From assembly GCF_000332355.1 (NCBI RefSeq), contig NZ_KB235958.1, positions 30,001-80,736 of the forward strand: a stretch of 50,736 bases of DNA, written 5' to 3'. Made by a program: the position numbers and the translations under genes. Shown in pieces: positions 20,604 through 29,253 of the stretch. Position 1 is the stretch's first letter. Every line of letters starts with the position of its first letter. Origin of the DNA: Baaleninema simplex PCC 7105 (lineage in GTDB: Bacteria; Cyanobacteriota; Cyanobacteriia; Cyanobacteriales; Geitlerinemataceae). The notes under the pieces are model-generated. The model was not told the origin of the DNA, made no database searches, and saw only the letters and a program-made list of their open reading frames with translations.

Positions 20604-23030
20604 TTGCCCTCAAACGCTTTGATTCGAGAAGAAACCCTAAACCTCCTAGAATGGCCTCGATTGTGCCAGCATCTCTCCACTTTTGCGGCGACGAAGTTGG
20701 GGTCGATCGCGGCGCGTTCTCTGCCGATTCCCAACGAGCGATCGGAGAGTCTGCACCTGTTAGCGCAAACCCAGGAAGCCTATACGTTGGAAACGACTGT
20801 CGAGGGGGGACTGTCGTTCGGTGGAATTCGCGATATTGGAAGTTCGCTCGATCGCGCGGAAATTGGCGGAATTCTCGATGGAAACGCCCTGCTAGACATC
20901 GCCACAACCTTATATGGGGCGCGACAGCTTCGACGGGCGATCGAAAAAGCCGGACAAAACACCGTTGACAACGCGGATTTGGAGTTTCCCGTTTTAGAGA
21001 GGTTGGTGTCCGAGTTACGGACGTATCCAGAACTCGAACAGGAAATCCATCGCTGTATCGACGATCGCGCAAATGTGGCCGATCGCGCCAGTACAGAGTT
21101 AGAGTCGATTCGCCGCCAACTCAAACAAACCCGCGATCGCATCTACCAAACCCTCAACCGCATGATGCAGCGTCAGGGGGGCGCGTTGCAGGAACAGCTA
21201 ATCACCACGAGAAGCGATCGCTTCGTGCTTCCAGTCAAAGCCCCGCAAAAAGACAAGATCCCCGGAATCGTTCACGATGCGTCTGCGACGGGGGCGACGT
21301 TGTATATCGAACCCAAGGCGATCGTCAACGACAACAACCAACTACGCACCCTAGAACGGCGAGAAAAAGTCGCAGAAGAGGCGGTATTGCGGGCGCTAAC
21401 CGAACGAGTCGCTGAGGTAAAACCCGACTTAGAACGGTTGCTAGCGATCGTCACGACGTTGGATTTAGCCGCTGCGCGGGCGCGATATGGCTTGTGGTTG
21501 GAAGCCAACCCGCCGCGATTCGTAGACACCGAGGAAAATACGACGCTGCGACAGTTACGCCATCCGTTATTAGTGTGGCAGCAGAAACACGAAGCCGGGC
21601 GCGACGTGGTTCCGATCGACGTTACGATGTCGCCTCAGATTCGTGTGGTGACGATTACCGGACCGAATACGGGGGGGAAAACGGTGACGTTGAAAACCCT
21701 GGGTTTAGCCATGTTGATGGCGAAGGTGGGGATGTTCGTTCCGGCGCGAGAACCAGTCGAGTTACCTTGGTTTTCGCAGGTGTTGGCGGATATCGGCGAC
21801 GAACAGTCGATCGAACAGAATTTATCGACGTTTTCCGGTCACGTGCGCCGCATCAGTCGTATTTTAGAGGCGGTGACGGAGGACGATAACGCGTTGGTGT
21901 TGTTGGACGAAGTGGGGGCGGGAACCGATCCCAGTGAAGGCAGTGCGCTGGCGATGTCGCTGTTACAGTATTTGTGCGATCGCGCTGGGTTGACGGTAGC
22001 GACGACGCACTTCGGCGAGTTGAAGGCGTTGAAGTACCAAGACGATCGCTTTGAGAACGCGTCGGTGGAGTTCGACGACGCGAGTTTGTCGCCCACGTAT
22101 CGTTTACTGTGGGGGATTCCGGGGCGATCGAACGCCCTTTCGATCGCCAGACGGTTGGGGTTAACCTCGCAGGTGGTGGACTCGGCGCAAGAATACGTCA
22201 CCTCGGGAATCAGCGTCGATGTCAACGAAACCATCGCCCAGTTAGAAGCACAGCGGCGGCGTCAGGAGACGAAAGCCGACGAAGCCAGTCAAATCGTGGC
22301 GCAAGCGGAACGGTTGAATCAGGAAATTGCGGAAAAAGCCGAACAGTTGCGCCAGCGAGAAGAACGGCTGAAACTGGAACAGGAACGGGCGATTCGGGAA
22401 GCGATCGAGGCGGCGAAGGAAGAAATCGCCAAGGTGATTCGGCGGTTACAGCAGGGAACCCCCACAGCGCAAGACGCGCAGAAGGCGACAGCGGCGATCG
22501 ACGCCATTGCGGAACGGAATTTACCCTCTCGTCGAGAACCGCCGAAACCGAAACCGGGATTTCGTCCGAAGGAGGGCGATCGCGTCCGCATTCCCCGTTT
22601 GGGACAAACAGCGGAAGTCCTCAGCGAAGCAGACAAAGATGGGGAACTGGTGGTGCGGTTTGGTTTGATGAAGATGACGGTTCCCTTAGCGGATGTGGAG
22701 TCGCTGTCTGGGGAAAAACCAGATTTACCGCAACCGAAAGCGAAACCCGCGCCGACGGTGACGATGAAAACTGCGCCTGTGGTGAGAACCTCTAAGAATA
22801 CGTTGGATTTGCGAGGAAATCGCATTCACGAAGCGGAACATACGTTAGAAAATGCGATCGCTGAAGCGGTTCCCGTGGGCGGTGCGTTGTGGATTATTCA
22901 CGGAAAGGGAACGGGAAAATTGCGCGAGGGGGTGCATGAGTTTTTGAAGCGATCGAGTCATATTGACCGGTTTGAGTTAGCGCAGCAGAAGGATGGCGGT
23001 GCGGGGGTAACGGTGGCGTATTTGAAGTGA
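20604..23030 (+). CDS. mutS2: Endonuclease MutS2
   Basis: 808 residues, normal for MutS2. The first half is the MutS core and clamp (lever) region (about 1-330). The ATPase follows, with Walker A GPNTGGKTVTLKTLG (about 352-366), Walker B VLLDEVGAGTDP and the signature STFSGHVRRI. A long coiled coil (about 520-620) leads to a KOW-like segment. The C-terminal Smr nuclease domain has LDLRG (about 733) and HGKGTGKLR. MutS2 lacks the mismatch-recognition domain. It is linked to suppression of recombination and, in Bacillus, to splitting collided ribosomes. The start is TTG 20604; no Shine-Dalgarno is obvious, and an in-frame TTG five codons later is an alternative. Confidence 0.95.
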   Translation: MPSNALIREETLNLLEWPRLCQHLSTFAATKLGSIAARSLPIPNERSESLHLLAQTQEAYTLETTVEGGLSFGGIRDIGSSLDRAEIGGILDGNALLDIATTLYGARQLRRAIEKAGQNTVDNADLEFPVLERLVSELRTYPELEQEIHRCIDDRANVADRASTELESIRRQLKQTRDRIYQTLNRMMQRQGGALQEQLITTRSDRFVLPVKAPQKDKIPGIVHDASATGATLYIEPKAIVNDNNQLRTLERREKVAEEAVLRALTERVAEVKPDLERLLAIVTTLDLAAARARYGLWLEANPPRFVDTEENTTLRQLRHPLLVWQQKHEAGRDVVPIDVTMSPQIRVVTITGPNTGGKTVTLKTLGLAMLMAKVGMFVPAREPVELPWFSQVLADIGDEQSIEQNLSTFSGHVRRISRILEAVTEDDNALVLLDEVGAGTDPSEGSALAMSLLQYLCDRAGLTVATTHFGELKALKYQDDRFENASVEFDDASLSPTYRLLWGIPGRSNALSIARRLGLTSQVVDSAQEYVTSGISVDVNETIAQLEAQRRRQETKADEASQIVAQAERLNQEIAEKAEQLRQREERLKLEQERAIREAIEAAKEEIAKVIRRLQQGTPTAQDAQKATAAIDAIAERNLPSRREPPKPKPGFRPKEGDRVRIPRLGQTAEVLSEADKDGELVVRFGLMKMTVPLADVESLSGEKPDLPQPKAKPAPTVTMKTAPVVRTSKNTLDLRGNRIHEAEHTLENAIAEAVPVGGALWIIHGKGTGKLREGVHEFLKRSSHIDRFELAQQKDGGAGVTVAYLK

Positions 23031-23712
23031 GGAGTTTGAAATACGCAAGCCCGCGATCGTTGGCAAAGTTTAGTCAATTTAACAGAAGCTTACGAAAGAA
23101 AAATCGAATATTTTTTTTTAGGATTTAGGTGTTGAGGCGATCCCAGTCTTGCAATTGAAACCCAACCCATTCTCACATTAATATAGGGAGATCTCAAAGG
23201 ACGTTCGGCAAAGCGCAAAAGGGAAATCCTAAAAAATCGAGATGTTTTCTTCTATCAAACTTATGTTTTTACAAAACTGAGATGTACCCTTTTGCGTTTT
23301 ATTTCCATCTCTGAGTTTTTGTGTCGCCGATCTTATAAATTGTCGACTCAAACAGCTTCAATCTTCTTATCTCGATCGATCCAACATTAAAAACACGACC
23401 GAGCCGCGTTGTTTCTGTATTGCCGAACACGATATCTAAAATAACTTAAGATTAAAACTCTAAAAAAATAATGAATTTTTCACAAGAAATTTAAATCGAA
23501 ATTTTATAAAAGTTTAAACATTAAATTATATCGCAATCCAAAATGAGTCGTCAAAAATTAAAACACCCAAAAAAATCTGATTCCCCGTTCCCCGTTCTCC
23601 GTTCCCCGTTCCCTTTTTGTCTCAATTTTGTTACACAACTGATTTAGGGTTGCTATATTTCTTAAACTCTCGCGAAAAAAATCTCACAAACCTTACACTT
23701 GACTAAAGTTCG
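23031..23712. other. Long AT-rich intergenic region
   Basis: No credible gene. Just after mutS2 a short open stretch reads ARDRWQSLVNLTEAYERKIE and then breaks at stops, which could be a decayed gene fragment, but I cannot name it. The middle (23450-23575) is very AT-rich. At 23582-23617 there is a TTCCCCG tandem repeat. A promoter for the DUF1400 genes follows. Confidence 0.5.
23582..23617. repeat. (T)TCCCCG tandem repeat
   Basis: Five degenerate heptamers of TTCCCCG end in CCCTTTTT. Same family as 27600-27665 and, on the other strand, 47310-47349. Confidence 0.75.
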
Positions 23713-23741
23713 TTGACTTTTCCCGAACCCGGCTATAGACT
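23713..23741 (+). promoter_or_regulatory. Putative promoter of the DUF1400 pair
   Basis: A -35 TTGACT (23713-23718), 17-nt spacer, and -10 TAGACT (23736-23741) lie 55 bp before the first DUF1400 start codon. This is a good sigma70-type match in the expected place. Confidence 0.5.
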
Positions 23742-23796
23742 CAAACCGAATACAGATCCCTAAAACTCCAGAATATATCCAGAATACGATAAAGCC

Positions 23797-24576
23797 ATGC
23801 CTTTCATCCAGAAATCTCGGAAGATTCTGAACGCTGCGGCTCAGATGCTCGGTCGCACTCTCGCGGTAGGAGCGGGTGCGAGCTTGCTGGCGTTTACCGC
23901 CCCTGCCGACGCCCTCGAAACCATTATCATTCGGTACAACCAAGACGAAGTTACCGTCACCCTCGACGATATTCTCGACTTTGCTGCCACCGGAGACCTT
24001 CCAGAACTCGAACAACTCCTCATCGATCAAGAGGACATTCTGCAAGAGGCTGCCGAAGACATTCTCAACGTCCTTCAAGATGCCCTAACCGAAGAAGTTC
24101 GCCTCAGTGCCAGACTACGCGGCGACATCGAAAGTTTTCTCAACAGTACCACTGGGGAATTCTTGCTCACCCAGCTCGAGCAAGTCATCACCCGTGCTGA
24201 CAACACCAGCGATCTCGAATCGATTCGCGCGGCGTTGGTAGACGTATACGAAGAGCAAGACTACGTGTCGGTTCTCACTCTCATTCAGGCATACCCGGAA
24301 GATATCGTCAAAATCAATGCCAGCGGCTTAGAAGGCGTGGTACGCGATGTCGATTCCTTCATCACTGAAATCGAACCCGCCTTGCAAGCGATTAAAGACG
24401 TACTGCAAGACATCATCTGCGATTGTCCACCTCGGGACGAAAGCAACTTACCCACCGACGAACTCCGGGCTGAATGTCGTCCGACGTCCGACTCTCTCGT
24501 CGAAGCTGACATCGAAACCGATGCCAATACCTTATCGGCAGCGAAAGCTGTAAAGCCGAGTAAAGCTGCCCAGTAA
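23797..24576 (+). CDS. Secreted stand-alone DUF1400 protein (first of pair)
   Basis: 259 residues. The signal peptide is about 1-39 (LAVGAGASLLAFTAPADA). The DUF1400 domain follows (about 40-205): LETIIIRYNQDEVTVTLDDI, two helical repeats with TGDLPELEQLL, and the terminal motif IICDCPP (cysteines near 208-210). The rest is an acidic tail of about 50 residues. DUF1400 is normally the N-terminal part of cyanobacterial secreted alpha/beta hydrolases. Here no hydrolase domain follows, nor is one cut off by a frameshift. It probably binds or senses something outside the membrane, but its function is unknown. The second copy begins 18 bp later, so the two are almost certainly co-transcribed. Confidence 0.8.
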   Translation: MPFIQKSRKILNAAAQMLGRTLAVGAGASLLAFTAPADALETIIIRYNQDEVTVTLDDILDFAATGDLPELEQLLIDQEDILQEAAEDILNVLQDALTEEVRLSARLRGDIESFLNSTTGEFLLTQLEQVITRADNTSDLESIRAALVDVYEEQDYVSVLTLIQAYPEDIVKINASGLEGVVRDVDSFITEIEPALQAIKDVLQDIICDCPPRDESNLPTDELRAECRPTSDSLVEADIETDANTLSAAKAVKPSKAAQ

Positions 24577-24594
24577 CGCGTTTGGAGAACATCT

Positions 24595-25230
24595 ATGCCT
24601 GATTCGATATTCCGTCCGCCGTCTTGGTTGCGATCGCCTGCGACGAAATTGCTCTCGGTCGGGTCGGCGTTAGTCCTCGGTGTTGCAGGGATAACAGCCG
24701 ACGCTGCGGCCGCTGACCGACTGGTTTTCACCTACGGGGCTGCCAACCGCGACATCGATATTGCCGATTTAGAAGCCTTAGCTGAAACCGGAGAAATCCC
24801 TCGCGATGCCTCGACGTTGCGGTTTATTGCGAACACCGCCAACCTGAGCGCTGAGGATATGCAGATCGCTCTGACGCAAGAACTCAGTGTCAGCCTGCGC
24901 TTCATCGACGACGTAACCTATTCTCTGCCGGGGGAATACGTTTTGTTCCAAATGGGGCAAGTCTTCCACAACCGAGGTCGCGTCGCGGAAATTCAATCGC
25001 TGCGTGCAGCCTTTATCAACTCCGTCAGCAGTGACGGTCGCATTACCTTACTGGAATTTTTGCAAAACTATCCCAACCGCGACCTCTATATTGACGGAGC
25101 GCGACTCCTCAATGATGCTCAAGACGTCATCGCGTTTGTGCGAGATGTCGGCGATCGCCTCGAAGTTCCTCTCGCTGTCGCCAAAGAGGTTCTCGAAGGC
25201 GTCGTGTGCGAGTGCGAAGTAGAGGAATAG
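24595..25230 (+). CDS. Secreted stand-alone DUF1400 protein (second of pair)
   Basis: 211 residues. The N-terminal signal is about 1-41 (LLSVGSALVLGVAGITADAAAA). A DUF1400 domain follows (ADRLVFTYGAANRDIDIADL, ALAETGEIP, EFLQNYPNRDLYIDG) and ends in VVCECEVEE, paralogous to the CDC motif of the preceding protein. It is shorter because it lacks the acidic tail. A weak ribosome site (TTTGGAGAAC) precedes ATG 24595. The pair looks like an old tandem duplication: the fold-defining positions agree but identity is low. Function unknown. Confidence 0.8.
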   Translation: MPDSIFRPPSWLRSPATKLLSVGSALVLGVAGITADAAAADRLVFTYGAANRDIDIADLEALAETGEIPRDASTLRFIANTANLSAEDMQIALTQELSVSLRFIDDVTYSLPGEYVLFQMGQVFHNRGRVAEIQSLRAAFINSVSSDGRITLLEFLQNYPNRDLYIDGARLLNDAQDVIAFVRDVGDRLEVPLAVAKEVLEGVVCECEVEE

Positions 25231-25313
25231 TAGTTCGTGAGAGGAGGAGATGATGAGGTGATGAGACTTCGTCAGTGAAGAAGGAAGAGTAAAGAGTGGT
25301 GGCAGTTAAAAAG

Positions 25314-25376
25314 TTCTCCCCTTCTCCCCCTCTCCCCCTCTCCTCCTCTCCCCCTCTCCCCCTCTCCTCTTCTCCC
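25314..25376. repeat. CCCCTCTC/CCCCTTCTC polypyrimidine tract
   Basis: About 63 bp of pure pyrimidine on the plus strand, in heptad units of CCCCTCT. It touches the stop codon of the DUF4335 gene. It belongs to the family of purine/pyrimidine tracts at 27478-27536 and 35456-35576. Confidence 0.85.
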
Positions 25377-26722
25377 TACTGAACGAAGGTTTGAACCTGA
25401 CCGTCGTGACCGAGAACCAGCCGTAACCGAACGCCCGAACTCGCAGGCGACACGAACGCTTCGCCGAGGTCGGGCAATTTGGCATTCTCGACAAACTGCG
25501 TCGCGGTCTTGCCGAGGGGAGTGACCGCATCGAGACGACCCTCAGAATCGATCGCCAGGGTATATTCCAAAGTCTGAGTCAATCCCTCGGGGGGTTCCCA
25601 GCGGTCTTGAAAATAGCGTCGGACTTCTGCCACCTGCGGGACGACATCGAACGCCGTCCCTAAATCTCTAGACGCCGATCGCGTTGGCGTCGTCGGTGAG
25701 GGATCGAAACTCGAGCCGGGTTTCGAAACGTCCTCGAAGCGAACTTGTGGAATCGTCGGTGCCACTGGCGAAACTGTCGGTTCTGTGGTGGGTGTCACCG
25801 CCATTGAGGGCGCGTTTGAGGGGGAAGAGGTCGCGCGATTTGTCCCAGGCGAGGCGGTCGTATTACCCGAAGACTCCGAGGTGGCGACGGGCGTGGCTGG
25901 GGTGGGAATTTCGATGGGAGTCGGCGCGATCGCCGTTGGAGGTGGCACGGTGGGACGGCTCAAGGGGGGCGGTGTGGCTAGGTTTTTCGGAGCTGGGGGC
26001 AACGTGCGCTCGGGTGACGCTAACGTGGCGTCGGTCGGGGTAGATTCTAGAGCAGACTGGGAGGTTGCCGTCGGTGCGGGCGATCGCGCGACGTCGAGTC
26101 GTCCGAGCGCGGTGGTCAGTCCCAAGGTGGCGATCGCTCCGGCTGCCGCACTGACCCACAGGGGCAGGCGATCGTGCGTTCCGTCTCGTTCGGGAAGTTG
26201 CCCTAAATCCGCCGCGTACTCTTCCAAGGCCGCCGCCAAATCGAACAGTTGCAGAGTTCCCAAGCGAATCGCCGTTCCGGTCTCTTCGGTCGCCAGCGAC
26301 CCCAAAACTAACTCGTGAGAGACGAAGCCCTTCGGTTGCAGGTATATCGAATCGGAGGTGTAGGGTAACGGCGCGATGCGTGCGGCCGTCACCGGCCAGC
26401 GATCGCCGTGCGATCGCCGATGTCCAGAGGCGACCGTCACCGGTTGCGGGGGTTGCGCCAACAGATGCCCCACATAAGTCGTCACGGCATCACAGAGGCG
26501 ATCGAGTTGGGCCTTATCCCCCCGTAGAGTTTTCTGCTGCTCGTCGGGAAGCCGAGGATCGTCGAAGGACAGCGCGAATCGTACTCGCGACAGCACGGGA
26601 GTTTGCGAGCGAAACCAAGACGCCCCACACTTAGCCGTGACCGATAGCGAACAGGTGGGGGGCGTGTACTGACGGCGGATCGAGCCGCGCAACATAGTAG
26701 CGATGGCGTCAGACGACAGCAT
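25376..26722 (-). CDS. DUF4335 family protein
   Basis: 448 residues, a cyanobacteria-specific family of unknown role. The N-terminal region (IRRQYTPPTCSLSVTAK, RFALSFDDPRLPDEQQKTLRGD) is the family's conserved start. The middle has one hydrophobic helix (about 190-207, LWVSAAAGAIATLGLTTALG). A long Pro/Thr/Ser-rich linker follows (about 210-345), then a conserved C-terminal domain (about 345-448: VAEVRRYFQDRWEPPEGLTQ, LEYTLAIDSEGRLDAVTPLG). An ATG at 26695 would give a start nearer the family consensus. It lies 21 bp downstream of the DUF3038 gene, and the two families usually occur as neighbours, suggesting shared work. Confidence 0.85.
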   Translation of the reverse strand: MLSSDAIATMLRGSIRRQYTPPTCSLSVTAKCGASWFRSQTPVLSRVRFALSFDDPRLPDEQQKTLRGDKAQLDRLCDAVTTYVGHLLAQPPQPVTVASGHRRSHGDRWPVTAARIAPLPYTSDSIYLQPKGFVSHELVLGSLATEETGTAIRLGTLQLFDLAAALEEYAADLGQLPERDGTHDRLPLWVSAAAGAIATLGLTTALGRLDVARSPAPTATSQSALESTPTDATLASPERTLPPAPKNLATPPPLSRPTVPPPTAIAPTPIEIPTPATPVATSESSGNTTASPGTNRATSSPSNAPSMAVTPTTEPTVSPVAPTIPQVRFEDVSKPGSSFDPSPTTPTRSASRDLGTAFDVVPQVAEVRRYFQDRWEPPEGLTQTLEYTLAIDSEGRLDAVTPLGKTATQFVENAKLPDLGEAFVSPASSGVRLRLVLGHDGQVQTFVQ

Positions 26723-26743
26723 AGACGAACGGCAACCTCATGT

Positions 26744-27454
26744 TTACGGCAAGTCCAACTCAGACGGACGCTGCGATCGCGGCAAGTTTCGAGATGGTGG
26801 TTTTCCGCGCTTGTCGCGCGATCGAGGCGTGTCGCTCCCTCGATCGCAGAAGGCGTCCCTCGGGCGTGGAAACGTCGCTTCGGCGTTCTGGGGAAGCATC
26901 TGTGCGACCTCGCGATCGAACAGAGCCAACCACAAGCGACGCGCTCCTTCGGGCCCGCTGTAAAACAACAAGTCTACCAGGAGCTTCAGCGCTAATTGTT
27001 CGAGGACTTGGGGCGACACGCGATCGCCGTCGATCATGCGCTCTTGATAGGCGTCCGTGAAGCGATCGAGATAGTCTCCCAACAACCCCGCCTCGTGGGG
27101 CGGGCGATCGATGGCATCGTACTGTTCCAGCAGCGCCATCGCTCGCCGAATCAGTTCGTGATGTTCCCGAGCTAAAGCGCATACGACTAACACGAGCGAT
27201 CGCGCCTCTTCCACGTCCAGCTTTTTACGTCCCCCCTGACCGTTTCTCAGGGGACTTGACTGTCGCAGTCGCCACAGCGTGACGCGATCGCCGATCGTCT
27301 CCGCTTGTCCCAGTTTCGCCGCCACGCGCAACACGGCGTCCGACCCGATACCGGCCAGCGCCTCCAACGCGAGCAGCGTCAGGTCGAGCTTGGCTCTTAT
27401 ATTCTCCAACTGAGCGAGATCGATCGTTTGCACGACAAGCACATCTTCACGCAT
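26744..27454 (-). CDS. DUF3038 family protein
   Basis: 236 residues, soluble and helical. The core (about 12-190) matches DUF3038 of cyanobacteria: LLALEALAGIGSDAVL, RVTLWRLRQSSPLRNGQ, ARSLVLVVCALAREHHELIRRAMALL. The C-terminal 40 residues are basic and low in complexity. Its function is unknown. It is upstream of and probably co-transcribed with the DUF4335 gene, a conserved pairing in cyanobacteria. Confidence 0.85.
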   Translation of the reverse strand: MREDVLVVQTIDLAQLENIRAKLDLTLLALEALAGIGSDAVLRVAAKLGQAETIGDRVTLWRLRQSSPLRNGQGGRKKLDVEEARSLVLVVCALAREHHELIRRAMALLEQYDAIDRPPHEAGLLGDYLDRFTDAYQERMIDGDRVSPQVLEQLALKLLVDLLFYSGPEGARRLWLALFDREVAQMLPQNAEATFPRPRDAFCDRGSDTPRSRDKRGKPPSRNLPRSQRPSELDLP

Positions 27455-27477
27455 GGGACATCACACACACACACATT

Positions 27478-27536
27478 TTGGAGGGGGAGCCGGGGAGAGG
27501 GGGAGAGGGGGAGAGGGGGAGAGGGGGAGAAGGGGA
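27478..27536. repeat. GGGGAGAG polypurine tract
   Basis: About 59 bp of almost pure purine in GGGGAGAG units, just upstream of the DUF3038 gene. Preceded by (CA)n at 27464-27475. Confidence 0.85.
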
Positions 27537-27556
27537 AAAACTGTCAACTGTCTCCA

Positions 27557-27667
27557 CTGCTTCGTGGCTCACTGCTTCGCGGCTCACTGCTTCGCGGCTC
27601 ACTGTTCCCTGTTCCCTGTTCCCCGTTCCTTGTTCCCCGTTCCCTGTTCCCCGTTCCCCGTTCCCTA
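27557..27667. repeat. Compound repeat: GGCTCACTGCTTCGC and GTTCCC(T/C) units
   Basis: Three copies of GGCTCACTGCTTCGC (27571-27605 region) run into ten or so units of TTCCC(T/C)G. The array ends exactly at the mraY stop codon. Two repeat families are fused head to tail. Confidence 0.85.
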
Positions 27668-28804
27668 TCAACGTATTACCAAAGCGATTAAAGCTAGGAT
27701 AGCGGTTACGCCGTAAAACGTCGCGACGACCTGTAACTCCGACCACCCCGATAGCTCGAAGTGGTGGTGTAACGGTGCCATTTTAAACAGACGTTTTCCG
27801 ATGCCGTCGGGATCCTTCGTCGCTTTGTAATACCCCACTTGGGCGATAACTGATAAAGTTTCGGCAAAAAATAGCCCGCTGAGAACTAACAAGCCAAACA
27901 GAACGTTTGCCAATACCCCGACGGCTGCTAAAGCGCCCCCTAACGCCAAGGAACCCGTATCTCCCATAAATACCCGTGCGGGATTGCGGTTGTGGGCTAA
28001 AAAGCCCAAGCAGGCACCGCTCGCGATCGCGCAAAACAACGCCAAACCGGGAAACGTCGGCGCGACGATCGCCGCCAGTCCCAAAAACGCGATCGCCCCC
28101 GTTCCCCCCATCAAACCGTCGAGGCCGTCAGTCAGGTTAGTGGCGTTGCTTTCGGCCACGAGGACGAACCCTGCTAACAGCCAAAACAGCGCCCCCAAGG
28201 GAAGCGCCCAACCGCCGGGAAACTGTACGGTTTCGCTCTCGGCCAGACCGGGGGTTATTTTCGCCCAGGCACAAAACAGGATGGCGAAGCCGATTTGCAA
28301 CGCTAATTTCGTGCGTGGTGAAATTCCCTTGTTGGATTTGCGGCGCAAGACTTGCCAGTCGTCGAGCCATCCAATAAAGGCGTAAGCCAGGGTCAACGCC
28401 GAAACGCCGACGACCGAGATGCGATCGACCGACGACATTTCCCCGGACAGGAACACCCACGCCCCAGCAACGATCGCGGCTGCGGGAACGAACAGAATTC
28501 CGCCCATTGTAGGCGTTCCCGCTTTTTTAAAATGAGCTTGGGGTCCTTCTTGGCGAATTACCTGACCGGTTTTAAGCTGTTGCAGGACGGGAACCCCCCA
28601 AACGCCGACGATCGCCGACAATGCTGCGCCGACCCACAGCGGTAACGTCAGTGAGAACGCAGGATCGAACAGGCGATCGCCCGAAACGTCAAAACCGATC
28701 GCAGCGAGACTCAAGCCTCCCGCCAACCCCCACGACAGACGCCCTCCTGTGAGGGTCGCTCGTCGGTTTGAAACTTTCGTATCCACAGCACTTCTTTTTG
28801 ACAC
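27668..28804 (-). CDS. mraY: Phospho-N-acetylmuramoyl-pentapeptide transferase
   Basis: MraY moves phospho-MurNAc-pentapeptide from UDP onto undecaprenyl phosphate to make lipid I in peptidoglycan synthesis. 378 residues with ten expected membrane helices. Diagnostic motifs: the conserved KKAGTPTMGG, NATNLTDGLDGL (catalytic Asp pair), ARVFMGDTGSLALGG and the cytoplasmic MAPLHHHFE. The C-terminus is complete. The first 20 residues are polar and not conserved, so the true start might be internal. No other mur genes adjoin it, as is common in cyanobacteria. Confidence 0.97.
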   Translation of the reverse strand: MSKRSAVDTKVSNRRATLTGGRLSWGLAGGLSLAAIGFDVSGDRLFDPAFSLTLPLWVGAALSAIVGVWGVPVLQQLKTGQVIRQEGPQAHFKKAGTPTMGGILFVPAAAIVAGAWVFLSGEMSSVDRISVVGVSALTLAYAFIGWLDDWQVLRRKSNKGISPRTKLALQIGFAILFCAWAKITPGLAESETVQFPGGWALPLGALFWLLAGFVLVAESNATNLTDGLDGLMGGTGAIAFLGLAAIVAPTFPGLALFCAIASGACLGFLAHNRNPARVFMGDTGSLALGGALAAVGVLANVLFGLLVLSGLFFAETLSVIAQVGYYKATKDPDGIGKRLFKMAPLHHHFELSGWSELQVVATFYGVTAILALIALVIR

Positions 28805-28890
28805 TCCCCACCCACACTATGTCGTTGTCGATCGCCGGTTTCGTTCGAGTTCGATCGAGATTCCCAGAGATCGAGCCTGAAAACCAGAAC

Positions 28891-29130
28891 CTACAAGTCG
28901 TCCCCGTCGCTGTCGTCGCTGTCGCTATAACTATCGTCCTCTTCCTCTGCAATCAAACCGATGAATTCTTCTTCTTCGCGAGCGGAAGACTGCTCTCGAT
29001 CGTCGCGAGGAATGATGCGCCCCGAGGCTTTGAGCCATTCCAAAAGAGAAGTTTCGCGATGGGACGGAATGAGTTCCGCCGGTTCGTGACGGGGTAGTTG
29101 ACGCAGAGAGGGATTGATCGGATCGTTCAT
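28891..29130 (-). CDS. DUF3134 family small acidic protein
   Basis: 79 residues. The first half (NPSLRQLPRHEPAELIPSHR, ETSLLEWLKASGRIIPRD) is the conserved core of DUF3134, found in cyanobacteria. The second half is strongly acidic (EEEDDSYSDSDDSDGDDL). No signal or membrane segment, so probably cytoplasmic. Function unknown. Encoded between mraY and a methyltransferase gene, all on the minus strand. Confidence 0.8.
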   Translation of the reverse strand: MNDPINPSLRQLPRHEPAELIPSHRETSLLEWLKASGRIIPRDDREQSSAREEEEFIGLIAEEEDDSYSDSDDSDGDDL

Positions 29131-29253
29131 TCTCGTTTTTGGGACTTTATGGAATTAATTCGTCGTTGAATGGTAACACTTTGCCCGCAATTGCCCGGCT
29201 GTCGTCGAGCAAAAACGCTACAGAACGCAGGCAAGTCGATTACCTCATCGATT

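Noticed and set aside
25314-25376. Regular repeat tracts considered as CRISPR arrays (also 27478-27667, 35456-35640)
   Set aside because: Units are directly adjacent or degenerate without unique spacers, and no cas genes are present.
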